From Pannonibacter sp. SL95 (GTDB taxonomy: Bacteria > Pseudomonadota > Alphaproteobacteria > Rhizobiales > Stappiaceae), in assembly GCF_026672425.1 (NCBI RefSeq), contig NZ_JAPPRC010000001.1:1-39696 (forward strand): 39,696 nucleotides of DNA, read 5' to 3'. Below are positions 24,613 through 32,667 of this stretch, piece by piece. Both the position numbers and the translations under genes were made by a program. Position 1 is the stretch's first letter. Every line of letters starts with the position of its first letter. The notes under the pieces were generated by a model. The model made no database searches. It saw only the letters and a list, made by a program, of their open reading frames with translations, and was not told the origin of the DNA.

Positions 24613-24709
24613 CGGCGCGCATGTGCGTCTGCGGCCCGCAGGCAGGGGATGAAAATGCTCAACTGATGCCGGTCTGTCAGGCCGGTTCCAGGAACGAGGA
24701 ACACAGAAA

Positions 24710-25228
24710 ATGGCCGATTACCGCCGGTTCGCCTCAATCGTCAACGCCGAGGTCTACAAGGAAGACAATTCCCTTCTCGGCATCGCGCGCGAGTTCAAGA
24801 TCCCGTCCATCGAATGGAAGACGGTCGACATCGAAACCCTTGGACAGGTCGCGGTCTACAAGACACCCACCCGGGTCCTGGAAGCCCTGACCGGATCGAT
24901 GAAGTTCCAGGCCCTGGAGCCGGAACTTGCCGAGGAATTCTACAATCCGACGATCTCGCACAAGCTGCAACTGCACCAGCGTCTTGATGTCAACGGTCCG
25001 GATGGTCACGACCGGGAACGCTCCTGCACCCTCATTACAATCGTCAGTGCACGCTTCTTCAAGACCGATGCAAGCGGTGCCAAGCTCGGCGACCTTGACG
25101 AGATCGATTATGAGTTCACGTGCTCTCGCCTGGCGCAGCGTGTCCACGACAGTGACCGGACGTTGCTCGAGATCGATGTTTTCGCGAACACCGCCCGGAA
25201 CAGTTCCGGCGATATCTGGACCGCATGA
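24710..25228 (+). CDS. major tail tube protein (P2 FII-type)
   Basis: 172 residues. Beta-rich, with EFKIPSIEWKTVDIETLGQV, AVYKTPTRVLEALTGSMKFQ and YEFTCSRLAQRVHDSDRTLL matching phage P2 FII-like tube proteins. Polymerises inside the sheath. It lies 97 bp after the sheath. The palindrome at 25197 overlaps its last codons. Confidence 0.88.
   Translation: MADYRRFASIVNAEVYKEDNSLLGIAREFKIPSIEWKTVDIETLGQVAVYKTPTRVLEALTGSMKFQALEPELAEEFYNPTISHKLQLHQRLDVNGPDGHDRERSCTLITIVSARFFKTDASGAKLGDLDEIDYEFTCSRLAQRVHDSDRTLLEIDVFANTARNSSGDIWTA
25197..25207. promoter_or_regulatory. GGAACAGTTCC palindrome at the end of the tube gene
   Basis: Perfect 11-bp palindrome with right flank GGCGATATC, like the 18987 copy. 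It precedes the chaperone/tape-measure operon by about 150 bp. Candidate late-activator site. Confidence 0.5.
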
Positions 25229-25237
25229 TGTGACTGT

Positions 25238-25264
25238 GGGGCGGTCTGGAGCCGCCCCCTCTTT
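25238..25264 (+). terminator. probable Rho-independent terminator after the tube gene
   Basis: Stem GGGGCGG/CCGCCCC (25238-25244, 25252-25258), loop of 7 nt, followed by CTCTTTA. Weak T tract. Confidence 0.5.
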
Positions 25265-25266
25265 AC

Positions 25267-25307
25267 CCGGACAGGCCCGGCAGAACCGATCTGCCTGACC
25301 TGTCCGG
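25267..25307. repeat. compound inverted repeat upstream of the chaperone gene
   Basis: Outer arms CCGGACAGG/CCTGTCCGG (25267-25275, 25299-25307) enclose inner arms GGCAGA/TCTGCC (25279-25284, 25290-25295). It could form one long stem-loop in the leader of the 25353 gene, just after the preceding terminator. Confidence 0.5.
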
Positions 25308-25352
25308 ACTGGCTGACCCTCCGGACCCGCAATCCGCGCCACGGAGGCCAGC

Positions 25353-25796
25353 ATGTCCGATCACGATTTTTCCCCCTCGCATACCCATTCTGCCGTTCCT
25401 GCCAGCCCGCACCATTTCTCCGGCGAAGGTGGTCCGGCCGCCCCGGGCGTCATTGACCGCCTCAAAGCCTATCGGGCAGCTCATGAGGGCGATGAGCGTT
25501 TCGTTTTGCCCGAAACCGGCGTCACGGTGTCTTTCCCGAAGTTTCGCAAGCATGGCACCTGGGTCAGCTGCCTTCGGCTCGCCCGCAACAATCTGGCCAA
25601 AGCGCAGATCCTCTACATCTGCCGTGTGTCGCGCTTCGATGGCGAGACCATCACCGAGGCTGACTTCAGTGCCTACATCCCGATGCAGGATGCCAACGAA
25701 CTGCTGGCGGAAGTCTTTGGCGGTGCCTCTGCCGAAGATGACGATGAGGCGGGTGAGCCCCAGGGCGAGGGAAAGCGGACGGCGAAGACGGCCTGA
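25353..25796 (+). CDS. tail assembly chaperone, 0-frame product (Mu gp41/P2 E type)
   Basis: 147 residues. The core DERFVLPETGVTVSFPKFRK, then CLRLARNNLAKAQILYICRV and YIPMQDANELLAEVFGGAS fits the phage tail assembly chaperone family (E/41/14). The C-terminus is acidic then Lys-rich. The slippery heptamer GGGAAAG lies just before the stop; most ribosomes make this short form, a fraction make the extended one. Confidence 0.87.
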   Translation: MSDHDFSPSHTHSAVPASPHHFSGEGGPAAPGVIDRLKAYRAAHEGDERFVLPETGVTVSFPKFRKHGTWVSCLRLARNNLAKAQILYICRVSRFDGETITEADFSAYIPMQDANELLAEVFGGASAEDDDEAGEPQGEGKRTAKTA

Positions 25797-25993
25797 GGCT
25801 GTCTTCGCTGGAATGCCAGACCTACCTCGTCAACCGGGGCTGGCCGCCGGGCTACCTCGACGATCTGTCCGAGGACGAGTTCCTCGCAATTTACGAAGAC
25901 CAGATCGCCTTTGACGAGGCGCGCGCGGAGGCTGAGCGCCGCGCGGCAGAACGGTCCGCAGCCGGATCCAGGGGGCTCAAGGGAGCGCGTTGA
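25353..25993 (+). CDS. tail assembly chaperone, -1 frameshift extension
   Basis: A -1 shift at 25769-25775 joins the gp41-like frame to a second one of about 73 codons: LSSLECQTYLVNRGWPPGYL, then DDLSEDEFLAIYEDQIAFDE and a charged helix ARAEAERRAAERSAAG, ending at TGA 25991-25993, one base before the tape-measure ATG. This is the E+E' and G/GT arrangement of P2 and lambda, in which the extended form binds the tape measure. The second frame has no good start of its own. Confidence 0.85.
25769..25775 (+). promoter_or_regulatory. GGGAAAG -1 ribosomal frameshift site
   Basis: In the 0 frame it reads G GGA AAG, an exact X XXY YYZ heptamer, and it is the same heptamer used by lambda G/GT. It lies 19 nt before the stop codon of the short form (25794-25796). 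Confidence 0.88.
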
Positions 25994-28847
25994 ATGGCGG
26001 ACATGCGCCTTGGCATTGTTGCCGAATTCACCGACCGGGCGTCGCAGCGGCTGACGAAACTGCTGCGTGCCAACCAGCGACTGGAACAGGCCAGCCGGGC
26101 CAGTGCAAATCTCGCCCGGCCGCAACTTGCCGCCCAGACACGCCTGGCCGCTGCGACAGACCGGATGGCGCGGCTGATGGTCCAGGTCCGCACGTCGGCG
26201 GCTAAGCATCTCGGCGCCGATCATCCAGGCGGGTGCCGCTATGGCCCGTTTTTCCGGCCAGATCGCAACAGCCATCCGCAAGGCGTTCTCCTTGCGCGCG
26301 GCGCTGGACCGGGCGCGCCAGGGCGCTTCGCTGATGGGTCAGGGCCTGGGACGGATCGCAACAGGGGCAACCGTTGCCGGCGGCCTGGCTCTGGGAGCCG
26401 GTGGCCTGGCGGCAGGTGCTGCCAATATGGTGATCGGCCCGGCAGCGCAGATGGAAGCCTATATGGTCCAGCTCGAAAGCCTTGAAGGCTCGGGCGAACG
26501 GGCAAAGACTGCGATGGGATGGATCACCGACTTTGCAGCAAAAACCCCGTTGGAGCTGCCGCAAGTGGTCGAAGCCTATCGCCAGCTCAAGAACTACGGC
26601 ATTGACCCCACAAATGGCTCGATGCAGGCGATGGTCGATACAATGGCCATGACAGGCGGCGGAGGTGAACAGCTTCAAGGCGTGATTATGGCGATTGGGC
26701 AGGCCTGGACCAAAGGAAAGTTGCAGACCGAGGAGGCAAACCAGCTCCTGGAGCGCGGCATTCCGGTCTGGGACATGCTGTCGAAGGCAACTGGCCGGAC
26801 CCAGGGCGAACTGATGGAGCTGGCGTCGAAGGGCAAGCTTGGCCGCGATGTCATTGCCAAGCTGGTCGAACTGATGGGCGAACGGGCAACCGGCGCCTCT
26901 GACAAGCTCTCAAAGTCCTGGGACGGCATGGTCTCCAACATGTCGGACATGTGGTTCAAGTTCCGTCTGATGATCGCCGATGCCGGGCTGTTCGACTGGG
27001 CCAAGGACAAGCTGCAAGGCCTGCTGACAACCTTCAACCAGATGGAAGCGGACGGAACACTTCAGGCCTGGGCGGAAGATATTTCCCGCAACATCATCGC
27101 GACGCTGGAAGCCATCTGGACCTTCGGCACGGGACTGTGGAACACGTTCCTGATCCTCGCCGAGTGGCTCTCCTATGCCGCCGACATGCTGGGCGGATGG
27201 AACAACCTCGCCATGGTGCTGATTGCCCTGCCACTGGCCAGCACGATCATGGGTGTCGTCACCGGCGTGGTCCAGCTCGTCTCCGGCTTTATGCTGCTGG
27301 CCAGCGGCATTGCCGCCCTGTCGCTTCCCCTTGTCGCCGTCCTTGCCGGGGTCGCCCTTCTCGCCGCCGGCGCCTGGTATGTCTATCAGAACTGGGATCA
27401 GGTGACCGCCTGGTTCGGCGCGGCCTGGGACTGGGTCAAGTCGCGGGTGATGGCCGCCTTTGACGGGATCTTGGCGGCGGCCGCCGGCGCCTGGTCCTGG
27501 TTCAAGGAGAACCTTTCCTGGCACCCGCTGGCACTGATTGCGAACAACTGGGATCAGCTGTCAGGCTATTTCAGTGAGCTGTGGGCTGGCATCAAGGCCC
27601 GTGCTGCCGAGGCCTGGGCCGGCATCAAGGCGCTGTTTGTCTTTGAGTGGCCCGATTTCAAGTGGCCAGAATTCAAGTGGCCAGATCTGACCTTGCCTAT
27701 TCCGCGCCTTCCCGATGGCTTTTCCGACTGGGTCGCATCGGCGTTCGACCGGCTGGTGGGCGTCGCCGAGGACGGCTGGTCCCGGCTGAAAGCGATCTTC
27801 ACAGCCATGCAGGAGGCGGCAGCAGGTCTTGGCGCAGCGCTCAGCGACGTGGTCGGCGGGGCCGTCGACGCGGCCCGTTCCGCCTTCGACGCGTTAAAAG
27901 GCGCGCGTGGCGTTGACCGGATTTACGGCGAACTGTCGGCGCTGGCCAACACCAGTTCGGCCCTCAATCCGTTCGGATCGGACTTCGACCAGGGCTATGC
28001 GCTGACGGAAGCCCTGCAGGCCGGCCAGATGAGCCTTGCAACCTACCGCGAGGAACTGGCCAAGGTCGTGGCAGGCGGCGGAGCCTTTGCCGAGACCGCG
28101 CAAAAGATGCTGGATGCGGCAGCCCGGCTTGATGCGTTTTCCGCGCCTGGGTCAACGGCACAGCCTGCCGGACCTGGTGTGCCCGATCCATCCGCAATGG
28201 CTGCAACCGAAGCGATGATCACGGCCATCAAGGTGGCGGCAGCTGCGCTGCCAGGCATTGTTGCAACGGCAGTATCGGCCGCGCGAACACATCTCGAAGC
28301 GCTGGATTTTTCTGTTCACGGCGCGCGCATGATGGACACGATCGCGGCGGGCATGCGAGCCAGGGCACATGTGGTCGTTACCGAAATGCGGGCCATGACC
28401 CAGGCTTTGCGTGATCACCTGCCGTCCTCGCCAGCCAAGGTCGGGCCGCTGTCTGACATCCACCGGCTGAAGTTCTCTGAAACGATGGCCCAATCGATCC
28501 GGCCCGGACCGATGGTCGATGCCATGCGCCGCACAGCTGCCGCCACGCTTGCGGCAGCAACTCTGGGCGCCCCGGCCCTGCCTGCCATGGCAAGCGCTTC
28601 GCCACAGCCGCTGGCCACAAGCCAGAGCGCGGTCGTGCGCGGCTCTGGCTCTGGCTTTAGCGGGCCTGGCGCCAGCCAGAGCGGGGGCGGATCTTCAATC
28701 CAGATCACCTACAGCCCGCAGGTGACGATCGCCGGCGGCGCTGCTGCGGACCGGGACGCGTTGCTTGCCGTTCTCAACGACCATGCTGATGACCTGGTCG
28801 CGCTCATCCGGCGCCGGCTGGACGAAGACGGGAGGCTTGAGTTCTGA
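25994..28847 (+). CDS. tail tape measure protein, one frame break
   Basis: About 950 residues once joined, setting tail length. N-terminal helix (RASQRLTKLLRANQRLEQAS), then frame change near 26204 where removal of one A gives SISAPIIQAGAAMARFSGQI. A TP901-type core follows (AAQMEAYMVQLESLEGSGER; KTPLELPQVVEAYRQLKNYG; QTEEANQLLERGIPVWDMLS). Membrane-like segments about 27200-27390 (LASTIMGVVTGVVQLVSGFM; VAVLAGVALLAAGAWYVY) fit channel formation. A WPDFKWPEFKWPDL repeat at 27646-27690 and a Ser/Gly-rich end follow. Follows the chaperone as expected. Confidence 0.9.
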
Positions 28848-29356
28848 TGACTGCCTTTGCCTATTTTGGCGAACTTGCGATGGGCGTTCCCAATGTGATG
28901 ACGGGACCATCCGCAGCAACAGAGGCCCTCGAAAACACGGCGCATGAGCACAAGGTCTTGCGCGGCAAGCCTATCTTGCAAGACGGCGGCGAGGATCTGG
29001 ACAAGCGCAGCTTCTCCTTTTTCTTCGACGAAAGCTTTTGCGATCCGCAAGACGCCTACGAAACGCTGAAATCGGTTGTCCGGGAGCGCAAGGCAGCGGC
29101 GCTGGTGTTCGGAACATCCGGCTATGACGGCAAGAAATACTGGCCGAAATCGGTGTCCGTCACGTTGCAGAAGACGACCGCCGGCGGCCGCATCGTCCGG
29201 CTGGAGGCAACACTTGAACTGATCGAGGTGGCGGATGGCGCGACGAGCCTGGGCTCTGGCGCCGGTCCGGGGGCGGCCTCGGGCATAGGTCTTCTGGGCT
29301 CTGGCGCCGCAAGTCTGGCGCGGGCGATCCTCAATCCCCTCACGAAGCGCCCCTGA
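28847..29356 (+). CDS. P2 gpU-like tail terminator protein
   Basis: 169 residues. AYFGELAMGVPNVMTGPSAA, then RSFSFFFDESFCDPQDAYET and LVFGTSGYDGKKYWPKSVSV match the gpU family (tail end, near the baseplate or tail-terminator). The C-terminus is Gly/Ala-rich. It overlaps the tape measure stop by 1 nt. Confidence 0.85.
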   Translation: MTAFAYFGELAMGVPNVMTGPSAATEALENTAHEHKVLRGKPILQDGGEDLDKRSFSFFFDESFCDPQDAYETLKSVVRERKAAALVFGTSGYDGKKYWPKSVSVTLQKTTAGGRIVRLEATLELIEVADGATSLGSGAGPGAASGIGLLGSGAASLARAILNPLTKRP

Positions 29357-29443
29357 AGACAGGGACCAAGAAGACAGGAACCTAGAAGACAGGGGCCTAT
29401 CGAAGGTGGCGCGGCGAAACGAACATGAGGAAGGGCACGTCTT

Positions 29444-29704
29444 ATGGCAACGGCTGTCAAGACAGGAGAGTTTCTTGAACACCGGACCGGGTCCGGCGAG
29501 CGTTGGGACACCATCGCCACGCGATATTACCGGGATCCGGAAGGCATGGGCCTGATCATCGACGCCAACAAGGGGGTGTTCCTGGAAGGGTTGACCCCGC
29601 TGCCGACAGTCCTGCCGGCCGGCGTCGTTCTGCGGATCCCGGTCATTGAGCAGGCTGCAGTTGACGAGACCCTGTTGCCGCCCTGGAAGCGCAGGCAGTC
29701 ATGA
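29444..29704 (+). CDS. P2 gpX-like tail protein (LysM-like)
   Basis: 86 residues; ERWDTIATRYYRDPEGMGLI, then NKGVFLEGLTPLPTVLPAGV and LRIPVIEQ is the LysM-like gpX layout. It precedes gpD in P2-type tails and may sit at the baseplate hub. It overlaps the duplicated D start at 29701. Confidence 0.87.
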   Translation: MATAVKTGEFLEHRTGSGERWDTIATRYYRDPEGMGLIIDANKGVFLEGLTPLPTVLPAGVVLRIPVIEQAAVDETLLPPWKRRQS

Positions 29705-29859
29705 CAAGCCTGCCCGAACCCTTCGTGTCCATGTTCGTCAACGGTGTCGATCCCGGCGCGGCGCGCCGCAAGGCCGAATGGCCGTCGGGCGATCAGCCCG
29801 CGCCAGCGCAGGCCAGGGCGCAGCGCGCCCGAAACGGCCGTGAGCAAGGATTATCATGA
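29701..29859 (+). pseudogene. duplicated 5' fragment of gpD
   Basis: Begins MTSLPEPFVSMFVNGVDPG, nearly the same as the start of gpD at 29856, then an unrelated basic Ala/Arg/Gln stretch and a stop overlapping the gpD ATG (TCATGA). 55 of about 57 bp match between 29701 and 29856. A truncated copy, or a small translated leader coupled to gpD. Confidence 0.75.
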
Positions 29860-29911
29860 CAAGCCTGCCCGAACCCTTCGTGTCCCTGTTCGTCAACGGT
29901 GTCGATGTCGG
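29701..29911 (+). repeat. 155-bp-offset direct repeat at the gpD start
   Basis: Copies at 29701-29756 and 29856-29911 differ at 3 positions (one codon ATG/CTG and two before the divergence). The spacer is very GC-rich (rich in GCGC and CGCC). Confidence 0.85.
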
Positions 29912-30854
29912 CAGCGATCTGGCCCCCTATCTCCTGGACTTCACATTTACCGACAACCTGCATGGCAAGGCGGACGAGATTGCGGTCAAGCTGCGCGACG
30001 ATGCCGGGCTGTGGCGCGGCGCCTGGCGGCCGGAACAGGGGGACATCGTTGCGGTCCCGGCACTCGGGTACAAGGGCGGGATGACTGTTGCCGCCGGTGT
30101 CTTCCAGGTGGACATACCGGAAGCCAGTGGATCGCGGGCGAATGACACCTTGAGCTTCCGCGCGACCTCTGCATTTGCCGAAACCGACCAGCGCAGCAAG
30201 AAGTCGAAAGGCTTTGCCGACACCACGCTGAAGGACATCGTGACAGATGTGGCAGGCCGTCACGGACTGGCAGTCCGGGGCGAAATCGACGATGTGCCCT
30301 TTGCCTACAAGCGGCAACGACGCGAGCGCGACCTTGAGTTCATCAAGCGGCTTGCCGAGGATTTTGGCCACTTCGTCTCGATCAAGGATCAGGCGCTGGT
30401 GTTCTTCCAGCGGGCAATGATCGAGGCACAGGCCCCGGTGCGCAGCTTTGACCTGGCGAGCGGTACGCCCGTGACGGACTGGTCTGCCCGCGAAAAGACG
30501 GACAGGACCTTTTCGAAGGCCCGGGTGACATATCTCAAGGGCGAGGAAAAGCGGCTGATCCAGGGCGAGGTACAGGATCTGGCCGCCAGAACAGGCGATG
30601 TGCTGGAAATCGACGAAAGGGTCGAGGATGAGCAAACCGCACAGAAACTCGCCAAGAGCCGTCTTGCCAAGGCCAACGAAGACCGGCGGACGGCAAGCCT
30701 CACCGTCATCGGTGACCCGCTGCTGATTGCTGGCCAAGTGGTCGCCCTCGGCGGCGGCTTTGGCAAGTTCGCCGGCCGATATCTCATTCACAGCGCGCGC
30801 CATGTGCTGAAGCGCGGCAGCTACACGACAGCACTGGAGCTGAAAGGTGTCTGA
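29856..30854 (+). CDS. P2 gpD-like baseplate hub/late-control protein
   Basis: 332 residues. FTDNLHGKADEIAVKLRDDA, then QGDIVAVPALGYKG, TLKDIVTDVAGRHGLAVRGE, FIKRLAEDFGHFVSIKDQAL and GRYLIHSARHVLKRGSYTT are gpD/gp27-hub features. Forms the hub to which the spike attaches. Overlaps V by a GTG start inside its stop. Confidence 0.9.
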   Translation: MTSLPEPFVSLFVNGVDVGSDLAPYLLDFTFTDNLHGKADEIAVKLRDDAGLWRGAWRPEQGDIVAVPALGYKGGMTVAAGVFQVDIPEASGSRANDTLSFRATSAFAETDQRSKKSKGFADTTLKDIVTDVAGRHGLAVRGEIDDVPFAYKRQRRERDLEFIKRLAEDFGHFVSIKDQALVFFQRAMIEAQAPVRSFDLASGTPVTDWSAREKTDRTFSKARVTYLKGEEKRLIQGEVQDLAARTGDVLEIDERVEDEQTAQKLAKSRLAKANEDRRTASLTVIGDPLLIAGQVVALGGGFGKFAGRYLIHSARHVLKRGSYTTALELKGV

Positions 30855-31392
30855 CAGGTCTTCCCGCAGGCTGCTCGACAGCGGCCAGAATTCACCCTAC
30901 CGCCGGGGCACGGTGATCGAACGGGATCCGGCAAAAGGACGGGTGCGCGTGCGCTTCGATGACGAGCAAGGTGACGAAAGCGGCTGGATCCATGTCTGCC
31001 AGCCTGGCACCGGCGCCAACAAGTTTTACCGCATGCCGGACGAGGCAAGCCAGGTGGTCTGCCTGATGGACTGGGACGGTGAGGACGGGGCAGTTCTGGG
31101 CGCCATCTGGTCCGACAAGGACGGCACGCCGACCGGCGACGGCGAGACGATGTACATGGCCTTTGCCAGCGGCCTGTCGGTCTCTGTCAACCAGGCCAGC
31201 GGCGACATTGCGGTCAAGGGCGCCAAGACCGTCAGCGTTGTCGCCACCAGCATCACGCTGGAGGCAGCAAGCATTACGCTGAAAGGGCCGGTGGCGATCG
31301 AGGGCGACAGCCTAACGCACAATGGCAAGAATGTTGGCGACACCCATGGGCATGTCACCGCCCCTCCCGGTCCTCCGGGGCCGCCGGTTTGA
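30847..31392 (+). CDS. baseplate spike protein (P2 gpV-like)
   Basis: 181 residues from GTG 30847. OB-fold (YRRGTVIERDPAKGRVRVRF; MDWDGEDGAVLGAIWSDKDG) then a beta-helix repeat (SVNQASGDIAVKGAKTVSVV; ATSITLEAASITLKGPVAIE) and the tip motif GDTHGHVTA with a His-x-His iron-binding site, as in P2 gpV. It pierces the outer membrane. The PGPPGPP end is unusual. Confidence 0.92.
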   Translation: MSDRSSRRLLDSGQNSPYRRGTVIERDPAKGRVRVRFDDEQGDESGWIHVCQPGTGANKFYRMPDEASQVVCLMDWDGEDGAVLGAIWSDKDGTPTGDGETMYMAFASGLSVSVNQASGDIAVKGAKTVSVVATSITLEAASITLKGPVAIEGDSLTHNGKNVGDTHGHVTAPPGPPGPPV

Positions 31393-31472
31393 AAACTCCC
31401 GATTTCTGCGTGACATGTCTTGGATGATATGCTGATCTACAAGCGTATTTATTGTGAGCCGAGGTTTTGTTC

Positions 31473-32177
31473 ATGACGCGCGCATATGTTTATGTCGTTG
31501 AAAGTCCAAGCCCAGATGATTTGTTTGATGGCAGAACCGAAGGACGAGCGCTCTGCGAGGCCTTTTCTTTATCGGAAATAAAACATAGCTACACAGTCTG
31601 TTTAGATTATGAAAATTTAATGAAAGCATTTCAAATCGGGGCAGATTCAAGATTTTTAAGTGAATTTCTTAGACATCAAAAATCGGATACACGAGATAAG
31701 TTCGTTCCAATAGTTCATATTAGCGCGCACGGGACCGAGGATGGTATAGTTTTATCATGCGGCCATCATGTCAGCTGGGCTGATTTGCGATTATTGCTTA
31801 AGCCAATTAATGATGCAATGCCGAATGGACTACTTGTTTGCTTTTCGTCATGTAAGGGCAGGGCGCAGCGTAGCGCACCTATCTATGACGTTAGAGGCAG
31901 AGAGGCCGTTCTTTCTTTGGGCGGGGGGTCACTATCTGACGTGCATTGGCACGACGCCCTTGTTGGATTTATAACATTTTACCATCACCTATTCACTGGA
32001 TCGACGATTCAAAATGCAGTCGATGCGATGAAAATAGCATCTACGCATAATGATTTATTTTTTGAAGTCGGGATAATAACAAAGAAGAAATTCATTGATT
32101 ATGTAAATACATCTAAGCTTGTGAACTCGTCGTCGACTTTTGGTGGGATTTTTGATTTTCCTCGTACAGGCGACTAA
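31473..32177 (+). CDS. CHAT/caspase-like cysteine protease, AT-rich cargo gene
   Basis: 234 residues from ATG 31473 with GAGG about 10 nt upstream. A clear His-Cys dyad pattern: VPIVHISAHGTEDG (His82, His86-Gly87) and, after a helix (SWADLRLLLKPIND), GLLVCFSSCKGRAQ (Cys123, Cys127), the order and spacing of CHAT/caspase-fold (clan CD) peptidases. The gene is AT-rich with codons such as TTA, AAA and AAT, unlike the GC-rich phage genes, so it was acquired separately. It sits between baseplate genes V and W, with its own AT-rich upstream region and a hairpin after it, as morons do. The C-terminal 70 residues are unassigned. CHAT proteases serve in anti-phage defence elsewhere; the role here is inferred. 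Confidence 0.82.
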   Translation: MTRAYVYVVESPSPDDLFDGRTEGRALCEAFSLSEIKHSYTVCLDYENLMKAFQIGADSRFLSEFLRHQKSDTRDKFVPIVHISAHGTEDGIVLSCGHHVSWADLRLLLKPINDAMPNGLLVCFSSCKGRAQRSAPIYDVRGREAVLSLGGGSLSDVHWHDALVGFITFYHHLFTGSTIQNAVDAMKIASTHNDLFFEVGIITKKKFIDYVNTSKLVNSSSTFGGIFDFPRTGD

Positions 32178-32187
32178 CCTTTGACAC

Positions 32188-32198
32188 GGAACTGTTCC
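32188..32198. promoter_or_regulatory. GGAACTGTTCC palindrome before the W-J-I operon
   Basis: Extended to a 15-bp palindrome ACGGAACTGTTCCGT (32186-32200). It overlaps a TTGACA at 32181-32186 but no fitting -10 is seen. It lies between the protease gene and the W gene and may restart late transcription behind the cargo gene. Confidence 0.55.
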
Positions 32199-32226
32199 GT
32201 AACTTCACTCATCCGTCTTCTCTATT

Positions 32227-32264
32227 ATGCCGACATCAGTTCCTGCGCGGGCTCATGTCGGCAT
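32227..32264 (+). terminator. 10-bp inverted repeat at the W start, possible terminator of the cargo gene
   Basis: ATGCCGACAT (32227-32236) and ATGTCGGCAT (32255-32264) are perfect complements, loop 18 nt, followed by GTTTGTTTC. Both arms contain possible W start codons, so the hairpin may also control W translation. Confidence 0.45.
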
Positions 32265-32667
32265 GTTTGTTTCAAACGCTCCCCTTCGCCCAAATGACCT
32301 TCACTGGCAGCACCGGGTGCAACCTGGACCGGCCGGGGCATGGGGAACAGTGGTCACCGGGATTGATGATCTCGAACAGGCCATCCGCATCATCACGCTG
32401 ACGCCGAGACTTTCGGTGCCAACAGAGCCGGACAAGTTCTGCGATGCGCTGGCCTTCATCGACCGCCCGCCGGCGATTGCCATTCCGCGCATCGCACAGG
32501 AAATCTTCGACAGCCTGACCCGCTGGGAGCCGCGCCTCAAGGTCGAGCGTGTCGAGGTCGAGGCGGTGGCATTTCATCATTTCAAGGTTCCCGTGTTCTG
32601 GCGGCCGCGTGAAGACGTGCTGGCAGACCTTCGGCGCACGGACGTTATCCTGCGGGAGGCGGCGTGA
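32227..32667 (+). CDS. P2 gpW-like baseplate wedge protein
   Basis: 146 residues from ATG 32227, or 134 from ATG 32263. The core WGTVVTGIDDLEQAIRIITL, then CDALAFIDRPPAIAIPRIAQ and EIFDSLTRWEPRLKVERVEV is the gpW/T4 gp25 (lysozyme-like baseplate) family. The first 12 residues look like hairpin-derived filler, so the start is uncertain. Overlaps J (TGATG). Confidence 0.82.
   Translation: MPTSVPARAHVGMFVSNAPLRPNDLHWQHRVQPGPAGAWGTVVTGIDDLEQAIRIITLTPRLSVPTEPDKFCDALAFIDRPPAIAIPRIAQEIFDSLTRWEPRLKVERVEVEAVAFHHFKVPVFWRPREDVLADLRRTDVILREAA

Noticed and set aside
6258-32198. GGAACWGTTCC as LexA/SOS boxes
   Set aside because: Alphaproteobacterial LexA sites have direct GTTC repeats with 7-nt spacing and Gram-positive ones have 4-nt spacing; here the centre is 1 nt, and no SOS genes are near.
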